Below the pieces are notes generated by a model. The model was not told the origin of the DNA. It made no database searches and saw nothing but the letters and a program-made list of their open reading frames with translations. From Deinococcus koreensis (GTDB taxonomy: Bacteria; Deinococcota; Deinococci; Deinococcales; Deinococcaceae), in contig NZ_PPPD01000001.1 of NCBI RefSeq assembly GCF_002901445.1, positions 2,206,001-2,270,000 on the forward strand: a DNA stretch of 64,000 bases. The letters run 5' to 3'. Made by a program: the position numbers and the translations under genes. Shown here piece by piece: positions 17,058 through 27,427 of the stretch. How positions within the stretch are numbered: position 1 is the stretch's first letter; each line of letters begins with the position of its first letter.

Positions 17058-18250
17058 CTTCTCTCCTCGCTCGCCAGCACGAAGGCCACCGCGCCGGGAA
17101 ATTCCTCCTGCCAGATGAGCCCGTCGTGGCCGCCCACGCGCCCCACCTGCCGCACCGCGCCGCCGCGTGCCCGGATGCTGGCCGCATAGGTGCGCGAAGC
17201 CTCCAGAAAACCGGGCTCCAGCGTGCCGCCCGAGGTGAACACCCGGGCCTGCGGGTGCGGCAGCCCCTGCGCTCCGGGCAGGTTCGACGGACTGAGCGCG
17301 ATCACGCCCCGGAAGGTGTCCGGATGCCGCGCCGCCATACTGATCGCCCACGCCCCGCCGTTCGAGAAGCCGCCCACCACCCGCCCCTGGGCCGTGCCCC
17401 GCACACCGAAGCGTCGCTCGATCTCCGGCAGGACGGTGTCCAGCAGAAAGCGCTCGTGGGCCCTGAAGGCGGCCTCACCGCCGGTGTAGCCATCCAGATA
17501 TTCCTGCGCGCGGCGATCCTGGGCCGGGTCGTAGGCCTGACCGGTCAGGGCGGAGGGGGCGCTCTCGATGCCGACCAGCACGACCCTGGGCGCTCGCCCA
17601 CTCTGGATCAGGGGCTCCAGGGTGGTGGCCATGCCGGGCGCGGCGCCGTCGGCCAGGTAGACCACGGGCAACGGCTCGGCGGCGCTCCAGCCGGGCGGCG
17701 TGTAGACCGAGAGCTGCCGGGTGCCGATCAGCGGGAGTCCCGACTCCAGTCCAAAGGTCTGTACCCGGCCCAGGAGCTGTCCGGTGGGCACGGCCTTCAG
17801 GGCCGGCGGCGCCTGGGCCCCGCGCCAGGTCTGGAGATCCTGCCCGAACTGCCCGTCCCGGAAGACCCCGATGGTCATGGCGAGCTGTTGCACCTCGGCC
17901 ACCCGCGCCGTCACGCCCCACAGGTCGGTGCCGGGTATGGGCGAGAGGGGCAGCTGCAGCCCGCAGCACACAGATGCCTGCGTGATGCCGGCCGGTGCGC
18001 GGTACACCACGGAGACCTGACCCGGCCCCGGCACCACGCGCCACTCGCCCACCTTGAGGGCCGTCACCGGGGGCAGCGGCGCCCGCAGGCGGCAGCCCTG
18101 GGCCCCGGAGGGCTGGACATCGCAGTCTCGACTGAAATCACCAGCTCTGGAGAAGTCCGGCACCAGCGGGCGCGGCCCCCCTCCGCCGGCCCAGGCGACC
18201 CCGCCCAGCGCCAGCGCCAATAGCCCGGCGCGCGTCACCCCCGACTTCAC
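17054..18250 (-). CDS. Secreted putative esterase (alpha/beta hydrolase)
   Basis: 398 residues. A signal peptide (ending near AWAGGGG) is followed by a beta-sandwich-like N-terminal region and an esterase-D/enterochelin-esterase-like domain: TRQLSVYTPPGWSAAEPLPVVYLADG, the nucleophile elbow GFSNGGAWA, and a C-terminal histidine in GGHDGLIWQEEF. Such proteins hydrolyse esters outside the cytoplasm; the substrate is unknown. It is joined by ATGA overlaps to both neighbours (upstream DUF6624 protein, downstream interrupted gene), so the three form a tightly coupled operon. Confidence 0.83.
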   Translation of the reverse strand: MKSGVTRAGLLALALGGVAWAGGGGPRPLVPDFSRAGDFSRDCDVQPSGAQGCRLRAPLPPVTALKVGEWRVVPGPGQVSVVYRAPAGITQASVCCGLQLPLSPIPGTDLWGVTARVAEVQQLAMTIGVFRDGQFGQDLQTWRGAQAPPALKAVPTGQLLGRVQTFGLESGLPLIGTRQLSVYTPPGWSAAEPLPVVYLADGAAPGMATTLEPLIQSGRAPRVVLVGIESAPSALTGQAYDPAQDRRAQEYLDGYTGGEAAFRAHERFLLDTVLPEIERRFGVRGTAQGRVVGGFSNGGAWAISMAARHPDTFRGVIALSPSNLPGAQGLPHPQARVFTSGGTLEPGFLEASRTYAASIRARGGAVRQVGRVGGHDGLIWQEEFPGAVAFVLASEERR

Positions 18251-19443
18251 GGTCGCGGCCTCTCGAATCCCTTCAGGTACTCCTCGATGGGTTCCAGGCC
18301 GACGTTCGCCCGGCGCGCGTTCACTCCGGCCGGATCGTCCAGCATTCGCGGCGACGCCTTGCCCTGCACGTCGTCGTACATGACCTGCGTGCCGTAGACC
18401 TGGGGCTGTCCCTGTGCCAGCCGCACCCGGTCGGTCAGGTAGGCGAGATTCCGGGCCTCGGCGGGCGTGCTCCGCTGCTGCGCCAGCAGATCGAGCACGC
18501 AGGCCTGCAGCGAGGGCCGCAGATCGGCGTGCTGGGCGAGCAGCCAGGCATCGAAGGCCAGCTCAGGGTCGCTGCGGTTGGCGCTGGGCCATCCGCGTTG
18601 CCGGAGCACTTCCTTGAGCCAGAGGGTCGATTCCCTGTCCACCTCCGACATGCTCCGCGCGCCGGGTTGCCCCGTCCGGCTCGCCTGATCCTGCTCGACC
18701 AGCCGGGCCGCCTCATTCGCCAGAGAACCGATCTGCGCGGCGGTCAGCGGCGTGTTCAGCGCGGCGGGGGTGGTGAACGGCTGGCAGACCGGCCGCACCA
18801 CCACCGGGCGCCTGAGACCGGGGGGCGCCTTGGGGGGCGGCTGCTGCGCCTGGACGCGGGTCAGCTCCTCGGCCAGAGGGGGCAGGCCCAGCCCGGCGCG
18901 GCGGGCATCGACCCCCGCCGCGTCCTCAATGGGCAGTGGCGTGACCCGGCCGCGCCGAACCGAGAAGGCCGTGCCGTAGCGCTGCTTCCCTCCCAGCCCA
19001 GTCAGGCCCTGGTCGATCAGGCCAGCCGCCTGCTGGCGCTCGGCCGGAGTGGTGGCGGCGCTCAGGGCGAGCGGCCCGGCGCACCATTTCAGCGTCGGTG
19101 TAAGGAGCAGTTGGCCCACGGCAGCGCGGCCGGCCGGATCGGCCGGCCAGCCCCAGGTGCCCAGCAGACGATCCACATAGCCGGTGAGTTCACGTTCCAG
19201 CGGCTGCAGCTCACGAACCTCGGCTGGGGTGAGCGGGCGCAGCGCCATCCGCCGATAGATCCCCTGAACCTGCCCAGCATAGCTCTGGGTGGTGGCCCGC
19301 ACGGCCAGGGTCAGCTCCGGGCTCATGAGCCGGGTCTGGGGGGCGATCAGGCGGGCGCAGGCGGCCGGATCCGGCAACGCCGGACTCTGCGCGAGGGCTG
19401 GGGCGGGAAGGCCCAGAAGGGCGAGGATCAACCACGGGCGCAT
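18247..19443 (-). CDS. Secreted protein with tandem DUF6624 domains
   Basis: 398 residues with a signal peptide (MRPWLILALLGLPAPALAQ). The C-terminal half matches DUF6624 closely: VDRESTLWLKEVLRQRGWPSANR, AWLLAQHADLRPSLQ, NLAYLTDRVRLAQGQPQVYGTQ, DPAGVNARRANVGLEPIEEYL. The N-terminal half repeats the layout in degenerate form (YVDRLLGTWGWPAD, GLIDQGLTGLGGKQRYGTAF, IEDAAGVDARRAGLGLPPLAEEL), so this is an internal duplication. Function of DUF6624 is unknown. AGGAG precedes the ATG. First gene of the three-gene secreted cluster. Confidence 0.78.
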   Translation of the reverse strand: MRPWLILALLGLPAPALAQSPALPDPAACARLIAPQTRLMSPELTLAVRATTQSYAGQVQGIYRRMALRPLTPAEVRELQPLERELTGYVDRLLGTWGWPADPAGRAAVGQLLLTPTLKWCAGPLALSAATTPAERQQAAGLIDQGLTGLGGKQRYGTAFSVRRGRVTPLPIEDAAGVDARRAGLGLPPLAEELTRVQAQQPPPKAPPGLRRPVVVRPVCQPFTTPAALNTPLTAAQIGSLANEAARLVEQDQASRTGQPGARSMSEVDRESTLWLKEVLRQRGWPSANRSDPELAFDAWLLAQHADLRPSLQACVLDLLAQQRSTPAEARNLAYLTDRVRLAQGQPQVYGTQVMYDDVQGKASPRMLDDPAGVNARRANVGLEPIEEYLKGFERPRP

Positions 19444-19532
19444 GGGGCTCCTGTCGGGTGGGAGGTGTGGGGAGGGCGTGCCCCATCTTGTCAGGCCGGC
19501 CCGCTGTTCGTGTCCCCATGTGCGGCCGTGTC

Positions 19533-20747
19533 CTAAGGAGCGCTGACCAGCTGAAGCTGCGCGGTGGGCACGGGCGTGAGCTGGAGGTGGCGCAGGTCGG
19601 AGGCGTCCAGCGCGAAGACCATCAGCGCCGACTGACCGCGCCGCGCCTGGGCGAGCAGGGTCTTCAGGCTGTCCGTCTGCGTGAACGGTGTGGATCGGCA
19701 GTCGCAGGGCAGTTCCAGTCGTCCGGCCCGGACAGCCCGCACGGCCAGCCCGATCTCACCGTTCATGCTGCCGACCAGAGCGTACACGGCCCCGTCCTGG
19801 GCGTTCACCTTGAGCTGACTGTATCCGGCATGGGGGCCATCGTCGGGCGACAGACCCAGTCGGGGTGCAGGAGCGGAGGCGGGCGAGTCCAGGCGCATCA
19901 GTCTGGTGACCTCCTCGTACACGGCCCACTGGTACAGGTTGGTGGCCCGCACCGGCCGCTGCGTGGTGCCCACCTGCATCTGGGCCGGGCCGATGTGCAG
20001 CGTGGGATTCACCACCCCGCTCAGCCGGAGCGGCCCCTTGAAGCTGTAGAGCAGTTGGCTAATGAGATTCTCCGCGTAGACGTAGGGCTCCGTGCGGCTC
20101 CCTGGCTTCGCCGCAGTTCCTGGCCCAGTGGGCAGAAAGTGAACTGCCTCGTTGAGGTTCAGCCCCTGCCAGTCCTCGCCTGGCACCTTGAGTTGCACAA
20201 AGGCCTCAGTGCCCGGAATCGTCCGGGCCTCGACTTGGGCCATCCGCAGGGCAGCAATCAGGTCGCTCAGGCGCAACAGGCTGTTCAGCCCGGTGTCCGG
20301 TTGCCTGACCCGGCAGGCCGCCTCGTACTGCTCGCGCCCGCCGGCCGCCTTGATCCGCTCGCGTATCCTCAGCTGATCCTCGGGAAAAAACCGTGCCAGG
20401 GCCGATTCATCGAAGGTGCAGAGCTGTCCCACGGGCACTGGCGCCGCCTGGATCGTCGGCAGTTGCGCCGCTGCCTGAATGCCCAGCAGGCCGGTCATGC
20501 CCGCCAGGAGCGTGGCGCGCAGCAGGCTGGGCACCGTATGCACCCGCCCCAGCTCCCGCGCGATCACCGCCGGACTCCCCAGGTCACGCAGCGCCGCCGT
20601 GACGGCCTCGCCCTCACTCAATCCCGAGAGCTGGTGGCGGTACACCTTGTCTTCCACGGCGCCGCGCAGTTCGGTCAGGGCGTCGCGTTTCTTCTGACCC
20701 CACAGGCCGTGCGTGGCGCGCCGCAGGTAGCGCTCGACCGCGTTCAT
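19533..20747 (-). CDS. Membrane-anchored protein with permease prefix domain, PadR partner
   Basis: 404 residues. Residues ~1-75 (VERYLRRATHGLWGQKKRDALTELRGAVEDKVYRHQLSGLSEGEAVTAALRDLGSPAVIARELG) are a permease-prefix/DUF1700-like helical domain often found next to PadR regulators. One hydrophobic segment follows (LLRATLLAGMTGLLGIQAAAQL), then about 300 residues that should be extracytoplasmic and that I do not recognise. The start overlaps the PadR stop (ATGA), so the two are co-translated; by analogy it may sense or counteract the regulator's target condition. Confidence 0.65.
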   Translation of the reverse strand: MNAVERYLRRATHGLWGQKKRDALTELRGAVEDKVYRHQLSGLSEGEAVTAALRDLGSPAVIARELGRVHTVPSLLRATLLAGMTGLLGIQAAAQLPTIQAAPVPVGQLCTFDESALARFFPEDQLRIRERIKAAGGREQYEAACRVRQPDTGLNSLLRLSDLIAALRMAQVEARTIPGTEAFVQLKVPGEDWQGLNLNEAVHFLPTGPGTAAKPGSRTEPYVYAENLISQLLYSFKGPLRLSGVVNPTLHIGPAQMQVGTTQRPVRATNLYQWAVYEEVTRLMRLDSPASAPAPRLGLSPDDGPHAGYSQLKVNAQDGAVYALVGSMNGEIGLAVRAVRAGRLELPCDCRSTPFTQTDSLKTLLAQARRGQSALMVFALDASDLRHLQLTPVPTAQLQLVSAP

Positions 20748-21073
20748 GCGCCGCCGCCGATCACGCCGCGCACGGCGCCGCTGAAGCGCTCGTAGCGCTG
20801 GCGCTGCTCACGCAGTTCGCTGTGGCCGCTGGGGGTCAGGGTGTAGACCTTGACCGGACTGCCGCCGCGGGGCAGCACCTGGAACTCGCCGCTGATCCAG
20901 CCGGCCTTCTCCAGCCGGTGCAGGGCGGGGTACAGGGTGCCCTCGCGCAGGCTGAAATAGCCGCCTGTGCTGGCCTGCACGTCCGCGATGATCTGGCCGC
21001 CGTAGCGCGGGCCGTGTTCCAGCGTGGCGAGGAGCAGGAGGTCGAGGTGGCCTTTGAGCTGTTGAGCGTCCAT
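20744..21073 (-). CDS. PadR family transcriptional regulator
   Basis: 109 residues, the usual length of short PadR proteins. LKGHLDLLLLATLEHGPRYGGQIIADVQASTGGYFSLREGTLYPALHRLEKAGWISGEF is the family's winged-helix, ending with a short dimerisation helix. Start chosen at 21073 with GAAGGA about 7 bases upstream; the longer frame to 21157 crosses the promoter region. A 12-base palindrome AGCGACATCGCT (21102-21113) just upstream could be an operator for autoregulation, which is inference. Confidence 0.9.
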   Translation of the reverse strand: MDAQQLKGHLDLLLLATLEHGPRYGGQIIADVQASTGGYFSLREGTLYPALHRLEKAGWISGEFQVLPRGGSPVKVYTLTPSGHSELREQRQRYERFSGAVRGVIGGGA

Positions 21074-21178
21074 ACGCGTTCCTTCGCCGTCGCCTGAGTG
21101 GAGCGACATCGCTTGTCGAGGTATAGACATCGTAAGCCTATGGGCATCGGAAAGCAAGGGGGGTGGTCTGGGCTGGGG

Positions 21179-21424
21179 TCAGCGCGCCGGGTGACGCTCC
21201 TCCAGGGTCTCGAAGGCCCAGGCCCGCACGCCGTCCGGGAGGGTCAGGGGAGGGATGGGCGTGTCCCAGCGGCTCATGACCAGATACAGGCCCGGCTGAT
21301 CGGGGCTGGAGAGCAGTTCAGCGCTCAGCAGGCCGGGCTGGGTGCCCAGAGCGTCGAGAAACTCCCGCAGGGTCGCCAGGGCGCTGTCGCCCCGCGCTTC
21401 GGCGTAATGCACATGGCTGGCCAT
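21179..21424 (-). CDS. Antibiotic biosynthesis monooxygenase-like small protein
   Basis: 81 residues with the ABM-type dimeric ferredoxin-like pattern: VHYAEARGDSALATLREFLDALGTQPGLLSAELLSSPDQPGLYLVMSRWDT. Many such proteins act on heme or quinones, others have no known activity; here the role is unknown. It lies 62 bases downstream of the M23 peptidase gene on the same strand. Confidence 0.65.
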   Translation of the reverse strand: MASHVHYAEARGDSALATLREFLDALGTQPGLLSAELLSSPDQPGLYLVMSRWDTPIPPLTLPDGVRAWAFETLEERHPAR

Positions 21425-21486
21425 AGGTGTCCACAGTGCGCCCGGTGGCCCGCACGAGTCAAAGGGCCGGGGAGGAGTCGCGGCGC

Positions 21487-22350
21487 TCAGTCGTACAGGC
21501 TGAGCGGGTCGCGCGGGCTCCAGCGCAGGTAGGTGCCGAAATGCAGGTGTGGGCCGGTGCTGCGCCCGGTGTTGCCGACCCGGCCGATGCCCTGCCCGCG
21601 CACCACCAGTTCGCCCTGTTTCGCCAGATTGACGCTCAGGTGGGCGTAGCGGGTAATCCAGCCGTCCGGATGCTCGACCACGACCGTCCAGCCCCAGCCC
21701 CGGTCGTAGTCGGGGCGCGACTCCAGCACGCGGCCCGAGCGCGCGGCGCGCACCAGCGTGCCCGTCGGGGCCACGATGTCGATGCCGTAGTGAACCTCGG
21801 TCTCGCCGCCCAGCTCGCGCTCGCCGAAGCCGCTGCTGATGGTCTGGTGGCCCGGCAGCGGCCACAGCCAGCGTCCCCCGGAGGCCGCGCTGCGGGCCGG
21901 ACTGGAGGTGCTGGCGGCGCGGACGCTCATGCCGCCGCGGGCGGGGGCCGAGCCGCCGGCGTGGGCGGTGCGGGCGGGAATGGTCAGCACGGCGCCGGCC
22001 CACACGGGTTTGCCCCCCTGGTAGCGGGGGTTGGCCCTGACGAGCTGGCTCAGGGTCAGGCCGTATTTGCGGGCGATCACGGTCAGGTTCTGGCCCTCGG
22101 TGACCCGGTGGGTCGAGGCCGGCAGGCGGCGGTCGGGGATCGCCAGCACCCAGCCGGCCTGCACCTGTGCGCTGCCCCTCAGGCGGGCGTTGACGGCGCG
22201 CAGCTCGGCCATGCTCACGCCGGAGCGCGCGGCGATCTCACTCAGCGTGTCGCCCCGCTGCACCCGGTAGGACGATCCGGCCTGCGCGCCGCTCCAGAGC
22301 AGGGCGGCGGCCAGCAACGCCGGAAGATGACGGTTCACACGCCAGATCAT
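21487..22350 (-). CDS. LysM-M23 metallopeptidase (cell-wall endopeptidase)
   Basis: 287 residues. A signal peptide (to about residue 24) is followed by two LysM modules (SYRVQRGDTLSEIAARSGVSMAEL and THRVTEGQNLTVIARKYGLTLSQL) that bind peptidoglycan, a Ser/Ala-rich linker, and an M23 (LytM) domain with the zinc-binding HYGIDIV and HLHFG motifs. It should cleave peptidoglycan cross-bridges in the envelope during growth or division. Divergent from truA with a 62-base shared intergenic region. Confidence 0.92.
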   Translation of the reverse strand: MIWRVNRHLPALLAAALLWSGAQAGSSYRVQRGDTLSEIAARSGVSMAELRAVNARLRGSAQVQAGWVLAIPDRRLPASTHRVTEGQNLTVIARKYGLTLSQLVRANPRYQGGKPVWAGAVLTIPARTAHAGGSAPARGGMSVRAASTSSPARSAASGGRWLWPLPGHQTISSGFGERELGGETEVHYGIDIVAPTGTLVRAARSGRVLESRPDYDRGWGWTVVVEHPDGWITRYAHLSVNLAKQGELVVRGQGIGRVGNTGRSTGPHLHFGTYLRWSPRDPLSLYD

Positions 22351-22412
22351 AGCGGGTCAGCTGGCATTTCCATGAGAAAGCCCGTCCGGCACGGCTGCGC
22401 TACGCTGTCGGG

Positions 22413-23246
22413 GTGAGCGCCGAACCGCCGCAGGATCAGCCGGAGTCCCGGGCACAGTACCAGCCCCCGGCGGGCTTCCGGCGACTGCGGCTGCGCCTGG
22501 CCTGGGACGGCGCCCCCTACGCCGGCTGGCAGTCCCAGCCGGCCGCGTCCAGCGTGCAGGACACGCTGCTCTCCGCCTGCGCCCGCCTGGGGGCCGGTTC
22601 CTTCCGCGCAGTCGCCGCCGGCCGCACCGACGCCGGAGTCCACGCCGAGGACATGCCCGCGCACGTGGATGTGTCCGAAGATTTCGGGGTGCCGCCGGGC
22701 AAGCTCGCCCGCGCCCTGAACGCCTGGCTGCCGCCCAGCGTGGCCGTCCTGGCCGCCGCCGAGGCGCCCCCCGGCTTCCATGCCCGCTTCTCCTGCACCG
22801 AACGCCGCTACGTGTACCGCCTGCTGGCCTCGCCGCAGCGGCATCCGCTGTGGGCGGGCCGCGCCCTGCATGTGCCGCAACCCCTGGACGCTCAGGCCAT
22901 GAGCGCCGCCGCCGCCCACCTGACCGGCACGCACGACTTCGCCGCCTTCGCCACCCAGGAGGAGCGCCAGACGGTGCGGGAACTGCGAGCGCTGGAGATC
23001 GTGCCCGGCCCGCACATCTGGGAGATCCACGTACACGGCGAGAGTTTCCTGCGCCACATGGTGCGCGGGCTGGTGGGCACGCTGCTGCTGGTCGGGCAGG
23101 GGAGACTGGCACCCGGCGAGGTGGCCGAGATCCTGGCCAGCCGCAGCCGGGCCCAGGCGGGCGCGAACGTGCCCGCACACGGGCTGTACTTCGCGGGGGC
23201 GAGCTATGGCGGGCCGGCCAGCACCACAGAGCGTTCCTCACGGTAG
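22413..23246 (+). CDS. truA: tRNA pseudouridine(38-40) synthase
   Basis: Isomerises uridines 38-40 of the tRNA anticodon arm. 277 residues with the catalytic aspartate in [11 protein letters not shown], plus RYVYRLLAS and [18 protein letters not shown], as in TruA. It starts with GTG; TACGCT (22401-22406) sits six bases upstream, fitting leaderless transcription. The last 43 bases overlap the 3' end of the convergent methyltransferase gene. Confidence 0.94.
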   Translation: MSAEPPQDQPESRAQYQPPAGFRRLRLRLAWDGAPYAGWQSQPAASSVQDTLLSACARLGAGSFRAVAAGRTDAGVHAEDMPAHVDVSEDFGVPPGKLARALNAWLPPSVAVLAAAEAPPGFHARFSCTERRYVYRLLASPQRHPLWAGRALHVPQPLDAQAMSAAAAHLTGTHDFAAFATQEERQTVRELRALEIVPGPHIWEIHVHGESFLRHMVRGLVGTLLLVGQGRLAPGEVAEILASRSRAQAGANVPAHGLYFAGASYGGPASTTERSSR

Positions 23247-23860
23247 GGGAGGCCGCGACTCGTGGCCCCGGCATCCCAGTCCTCTGATCGCGCGACCTCA
23301 CCCATGAATTCGCAGCGAAGCTGCCAGTCCTCCCAGGTTGGGGCCCAGGCCCGCACCGATGCCCGCCACTCCCCCAGGATGTCCCAGCCGATCCTGCCCA
23401 GGCGCTGGGGCACCTGGGGTACGTCCAACGTCGGCCCGACGTACAGGAAGTGCGCTCCAGGCGCGGCAACGGCTGGCAGGTGGTCGATCACTCCCGTCGG
23501 CCCTCGCCGCGAGACGATCAGGTCGAAGGGGCCACGCAGGGCCAGGGGCACCTCGCTCTTGCCGTCCCACTCCGCAAATTCGGCGTGCGGAGCATTCTGG
23601 CGCGCCAGTGCCAACAGTTCGGGCGAGCGGTCGTAGGCGGCCCAGCGCGCACACCGGCTCCCGAAGCGCGCCGCGTCCGGGCCATGCCCGCAGCCAGCCT
23701 CCAGTACACGTGACGTTGGGCTCAGGTGCTCCATGAGCAGGGCGTCGAAGCTCAGTTCCGGGTCGGGGCCGTCCAGCACGCGCCTCCAGGGGTGACGATA
23801 GCCGCCCAGCTCGCGGGCCAGGTGGGCGTACCACTCGCGGGAGTGGGGGGTCTCGGTCAT
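23204..23860 (-). CDS. Class I SAM-dependent methyltransferase
   Basis: 218 residues. The SAM-binding motif [17 protein letters not shown], motif [20 protein letters not shown] and [10 protein letters not shown] are present; substrate unknown. Its ATG overlaps the stop of the upstream methyltransferase gene, so the pair is co-translated, and its 3' end overlaps truA by 43 bases on the opposite strand. Confidence 0.82.
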   Translation of the reverse strand: MTETPHSREWYAHLARELGGYRHPWRRVLDGPDPELSFDALLMEHLSPTSRVLEAGCGHGPDAARFGSRCARWAAYDRSPELLALARQNAPHAEFAEWDGKSEVPLALRGPFDLIVSRRGPTGVIDHLPAVAAPGAHFLYVGPTLDVPQVPQRLGRIGWDILGEWRASVRAWAPTWEDWQLRCEFMGEVARSEDWDAGATSRGLPYREERSVVLAGPP

Positions 23861-24651
23861 GCCCGGCCCACGGCCAGCACATGCGCGCTGATGCTCAGCA
23901 GGGTCTCGTCCAGCTCGGTCAGGCGCAGGGCGGCCAGCAGGCCATCCCGCGCCACCGAGTCGGCCATCACCGCCTCGGGGTCGCGCAGCAGGTTCGCTGA
24001 ACCTTCCAGGGCGTACAGAACGACCCTGGCGAAGCCCGCGGCCTCCAGTTCGGCGCGCAGTTCGGCCGGGTCGTGGAAATACGCGGTGGTGAAGTAGCCG
24101 GGCCGGGCCTGCGGGTTGTGGTATCGACCGCTCTGGTAGGCTTCCTCACGGATGGGGCGGCCGTAGTCCTCGTCGTTCAGGCCGCGCGTAAAGTCACCGC
24201 AGATGGCCGCCGCCCGGGGAATGGCGGCGGCGCAGACGAGGCCGCCGGGCCGCAGGACGCGCCGCGCCTCAGCCAGCGCGGTGGCCCGGTCGGCGGCCTC
24301 TGGAAGGTGATAGAGCGGCCCCAGCAGCAATGCGGCGTCGGCGCCCGCGTCCGGGTAGGGCAGCGCGCGGGCGTCGCCCAGAGTCAGCGAGGCGAGGGAC
24401 GCTAGGGTTTCGTCCCTCCGCGCCCGCTCCACATGACCGGGCATGGCGTCCAGCAGATGAACCCTGTAACCGCGTCCCAGCAGCTCGCGCGCATAGATCC
24501 CTGCCCCGCCGCCGATATCCAGCAGCGTCCCGTCCGGCGGCAGCACCCGCGTCAATACGTCCAGCGTGCGGACGAACTCGACCTGGCCCAGGCCGCGGGT
24601 CAGTCGGTCGTGTTCCCGATCCTTCTCGTAATAACGGGCAATTTCACGCAT
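23857..24651 (-). CDS. Class I SAM-dependent methyltransferase
   Basis: 264 residues. Motif I LLDIGGGAGIYARELL, LLDAMPGHVERAR, the DARALPYPDAGADAALLLGPLYHL post-motif and EARRVLRPGGLVCAAA are standard for class I methyltransferases of the UbiE/small-molecule type. Substrate unknown. TACCCT (24657-24662) lies five bases upstream of the ATG, so transcription is probably leaderless. It forms a two-gene unit with the downstream methyltransferase. Confidence 0.85.
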   Translation of the reverse strand: MREIARYYEKDREHDRLTRGLGQVEFVRTLDVLTRVLPPDGTLLDIGGGAGIYARELLGRGYRVHLLDAMPGHVERARRDETLASLASLTLGDARALPYPDAGADAALLLGPLYHLPEAADRATALAEARRVLRPGGLVCAAAIPRAAAICGDFTRGLNDEDYGRPIREEAYQSGRYHNPQARPGYFTTAYFHDPAELRAELEAAGFARVVLYALEGSANLLRDPEAVMADSVARDGLLAALRLTELDETLLSISAHVLAVGRA

Positions 24652-24704
24652 GGGTCAGGGTAGCGGCGGCCATCCGCGCTCAGCATCGGCCAATCGGCCC
24701 ATCC

Positions 24705-25847
<1,143 letters not shown>

Positions 25848-26030
25848 GTGTGCACAGCCTACGCCGCTCGGGGCCGCGGCGCGGGTGAATGTCGTCATAG
25901 GGGGCCGGCGGGGGAGGCATGGTGGCTGGCTGCCCACGGTGCTGCCCACTTCGCTGAGGGCAGCTTCATGTCCGGCGGATTGACACCCTGCCCGCCCGCG
26001 TCTAGGATGTGTGGGCCTGAGAAGGCGCGT

Positions 26031-26108
<78 letters not shown>

Positions 26109-26111
26109 TCC

Positions 26112-26150
26112 CCCCGGTTCTGGCGCACCTGCCGGGCCGGGGTTTTCTTT
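26112..26150 (+). terminator. Terminator after tRNA-His
   Basis: CCCCGG near 26112 pairs with CCGGGG (26137-26142), followed by TTTTCTTT, just before tRNA-Leu. Confidence 0.55.
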
Positions 26151-26156
26151 GACTGT

Positions 26157-26242
<86 letters not shown>

Positions 26243-26255
26243 CACAGGCGCTCGG

Positions 26256-26277
26256 CCCCGCTCCGGCGGGGTTTTTC
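26256..26277 (+). terminator. Terminator after tRNA-Leu
   Basis: CCCCGC (26256-26261) pairs with GCGGGG (26266-26271), then five Ts. A compact rho-independent terminator. Confidence 0.8.
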
Positions 26278-26409
26278 GCTGTCGTTCCCGGCCGGGGTGC
26301 GGGCGTGGCTCAGGCCCCTTCCCCCCCGGATCTGGTGCCCCTCGCCGCGCTTGAGCGAGGTCACGGACTTGGACGATCTGCACCGGAGGCGCGTCCGTCT
26401 CCAGTCCGC

Positions 26410-27378
26410 CTACAGCCAGCCGCGCCAGCGCCCCAGCGCCACCACGAGCACGCTCAGGCCCGCGCTGAACAGCAGCACGTCGCGGAAGCCGGTGTTGCCG
26501 GCCTTGAAGATGTCGGCCTGGAAGTTCATGCCCATCACGCCCGCCACGGCCGCGATGATCCCCAGCGTGACGGTCACCACCGTCAGGGCGCGCATGACGT
26601 CGTTGGTGCGCTGCCCGGTGCTGCTCATCAGCAGGTCGAAGGTGCCCAGCACGGTTTCGCGGGTCTGGCCGACCGCCTCCTGGGTCTGCTCGAACTGCCG
26701 CAGCAACCGGGTCAGCATGGCTTCGGGCTGGTCATCCTGGAAGATCAGGAAATCCGGGCTCGCCAGCCCGACGTAGACCGGCCGGTGGGCGCCCAGCAGG
26801 CGGCGCAGCTCGCTCACGCGCCGGCGCAGGCCCACCAGGGTCTCCAGGTGCTGACGCTCGCGCCGCTTCTCGCTCAGGATGCGCTCGTCCAGCCGGTCGA
26901 TGTTGTCTTCCAGCGGCGCGAGCTGCAGGACGTAGCCCTCGATGTGCTCGGTCAGCAGCACGGCCAGGAAGGCGGCCGAGTCGAGCCGGCCCAGCTGGGT
27001 GTCGGTCTCCAGCCGGCCGCGGAAGGCGGTAAGGAAACTGACCGGCTCCTCGTGCGCGGTGCAGACGATGTTCTCGCTGACGGCGATCTGCACGGCGACC
27101 GGGCGGTAGTGGTGCAGCCCCTTCTCGACCGCGCTGATCCGCAGGTGGACGCCGGAGTCGTGGCGGTGCAGCGACGGCCGGCCTCCCGGAGACAGCAGGG
27201 CCGAACAGGTGCGCTCGTCGAGCGGCAGCGCCCGCAGCAGCGTCTCGACCGGCGCCCCGGGTTCGCCCTGGATATCGATCCACAGCAGCTGATGCTTGTC
27301 CAGGGCCGGCAGACCGCCGCCGAGGTCGATCTCGGAGTCCTGACCTTGGGCGTCGAAGAGCAGGGCGGAGATGGGCAT
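26410..27378 (-). CDS. corA: CorA-type magnesium/cobalt transporter
   Basis: 322 residues. A cytoplasmic N-terminal domain with a long coiled helix (LEDNIDRLDERILSEKRRERQHLETLVGLRRRVSELRRLL) leads to two C-terminal membrane helices. The first ends in the signature GMN (AGVMGMNFQAD), which lines the pore mouth of CorA pentamers. The charged cytoplasmic C-terminus ends RWRGWL. TATCCT (27385-27390) is six bases from the ATG, the leaderless pattern. Whether it carries Mg2+, Co2+ or exports Zn2+ cannot be read. Confidence 0.92.
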   Translation of the reverse strand: MPISALLFDAQGQDSEIDLGGGLPALDKHQLLWIDIQGEPGAPVETLLRALPLDERTCSALLSPGGRPSLHRHDSGVHLRISAVEKGLHHYRPVAVQIAVSENIVCTAHEEPVSFLTAFRGRLETDTQLGRLDSAAFLAVLLTEHIEGYVLQLAPLEDNIDRLDERILSEKRRERQHLETLVGLRRRVSELRRLLGAHRPVYVGLASPDFLIFQDDQPEAMLTRLLRQFEQTQEAVGQTRETVLGTFDLLMSSTGQRTNDVMRALTVVTVTLGIIAAVAGVMGMNFQADIFKAGNTGFRDVLLFSAGLSVLVVALGRWRGWL

Positions 27379-27427
27379 GGCGTGAGGATAGATCAGTCTG
27401 CTCAGCAGGAGATGGAAAGTAGTTCAC

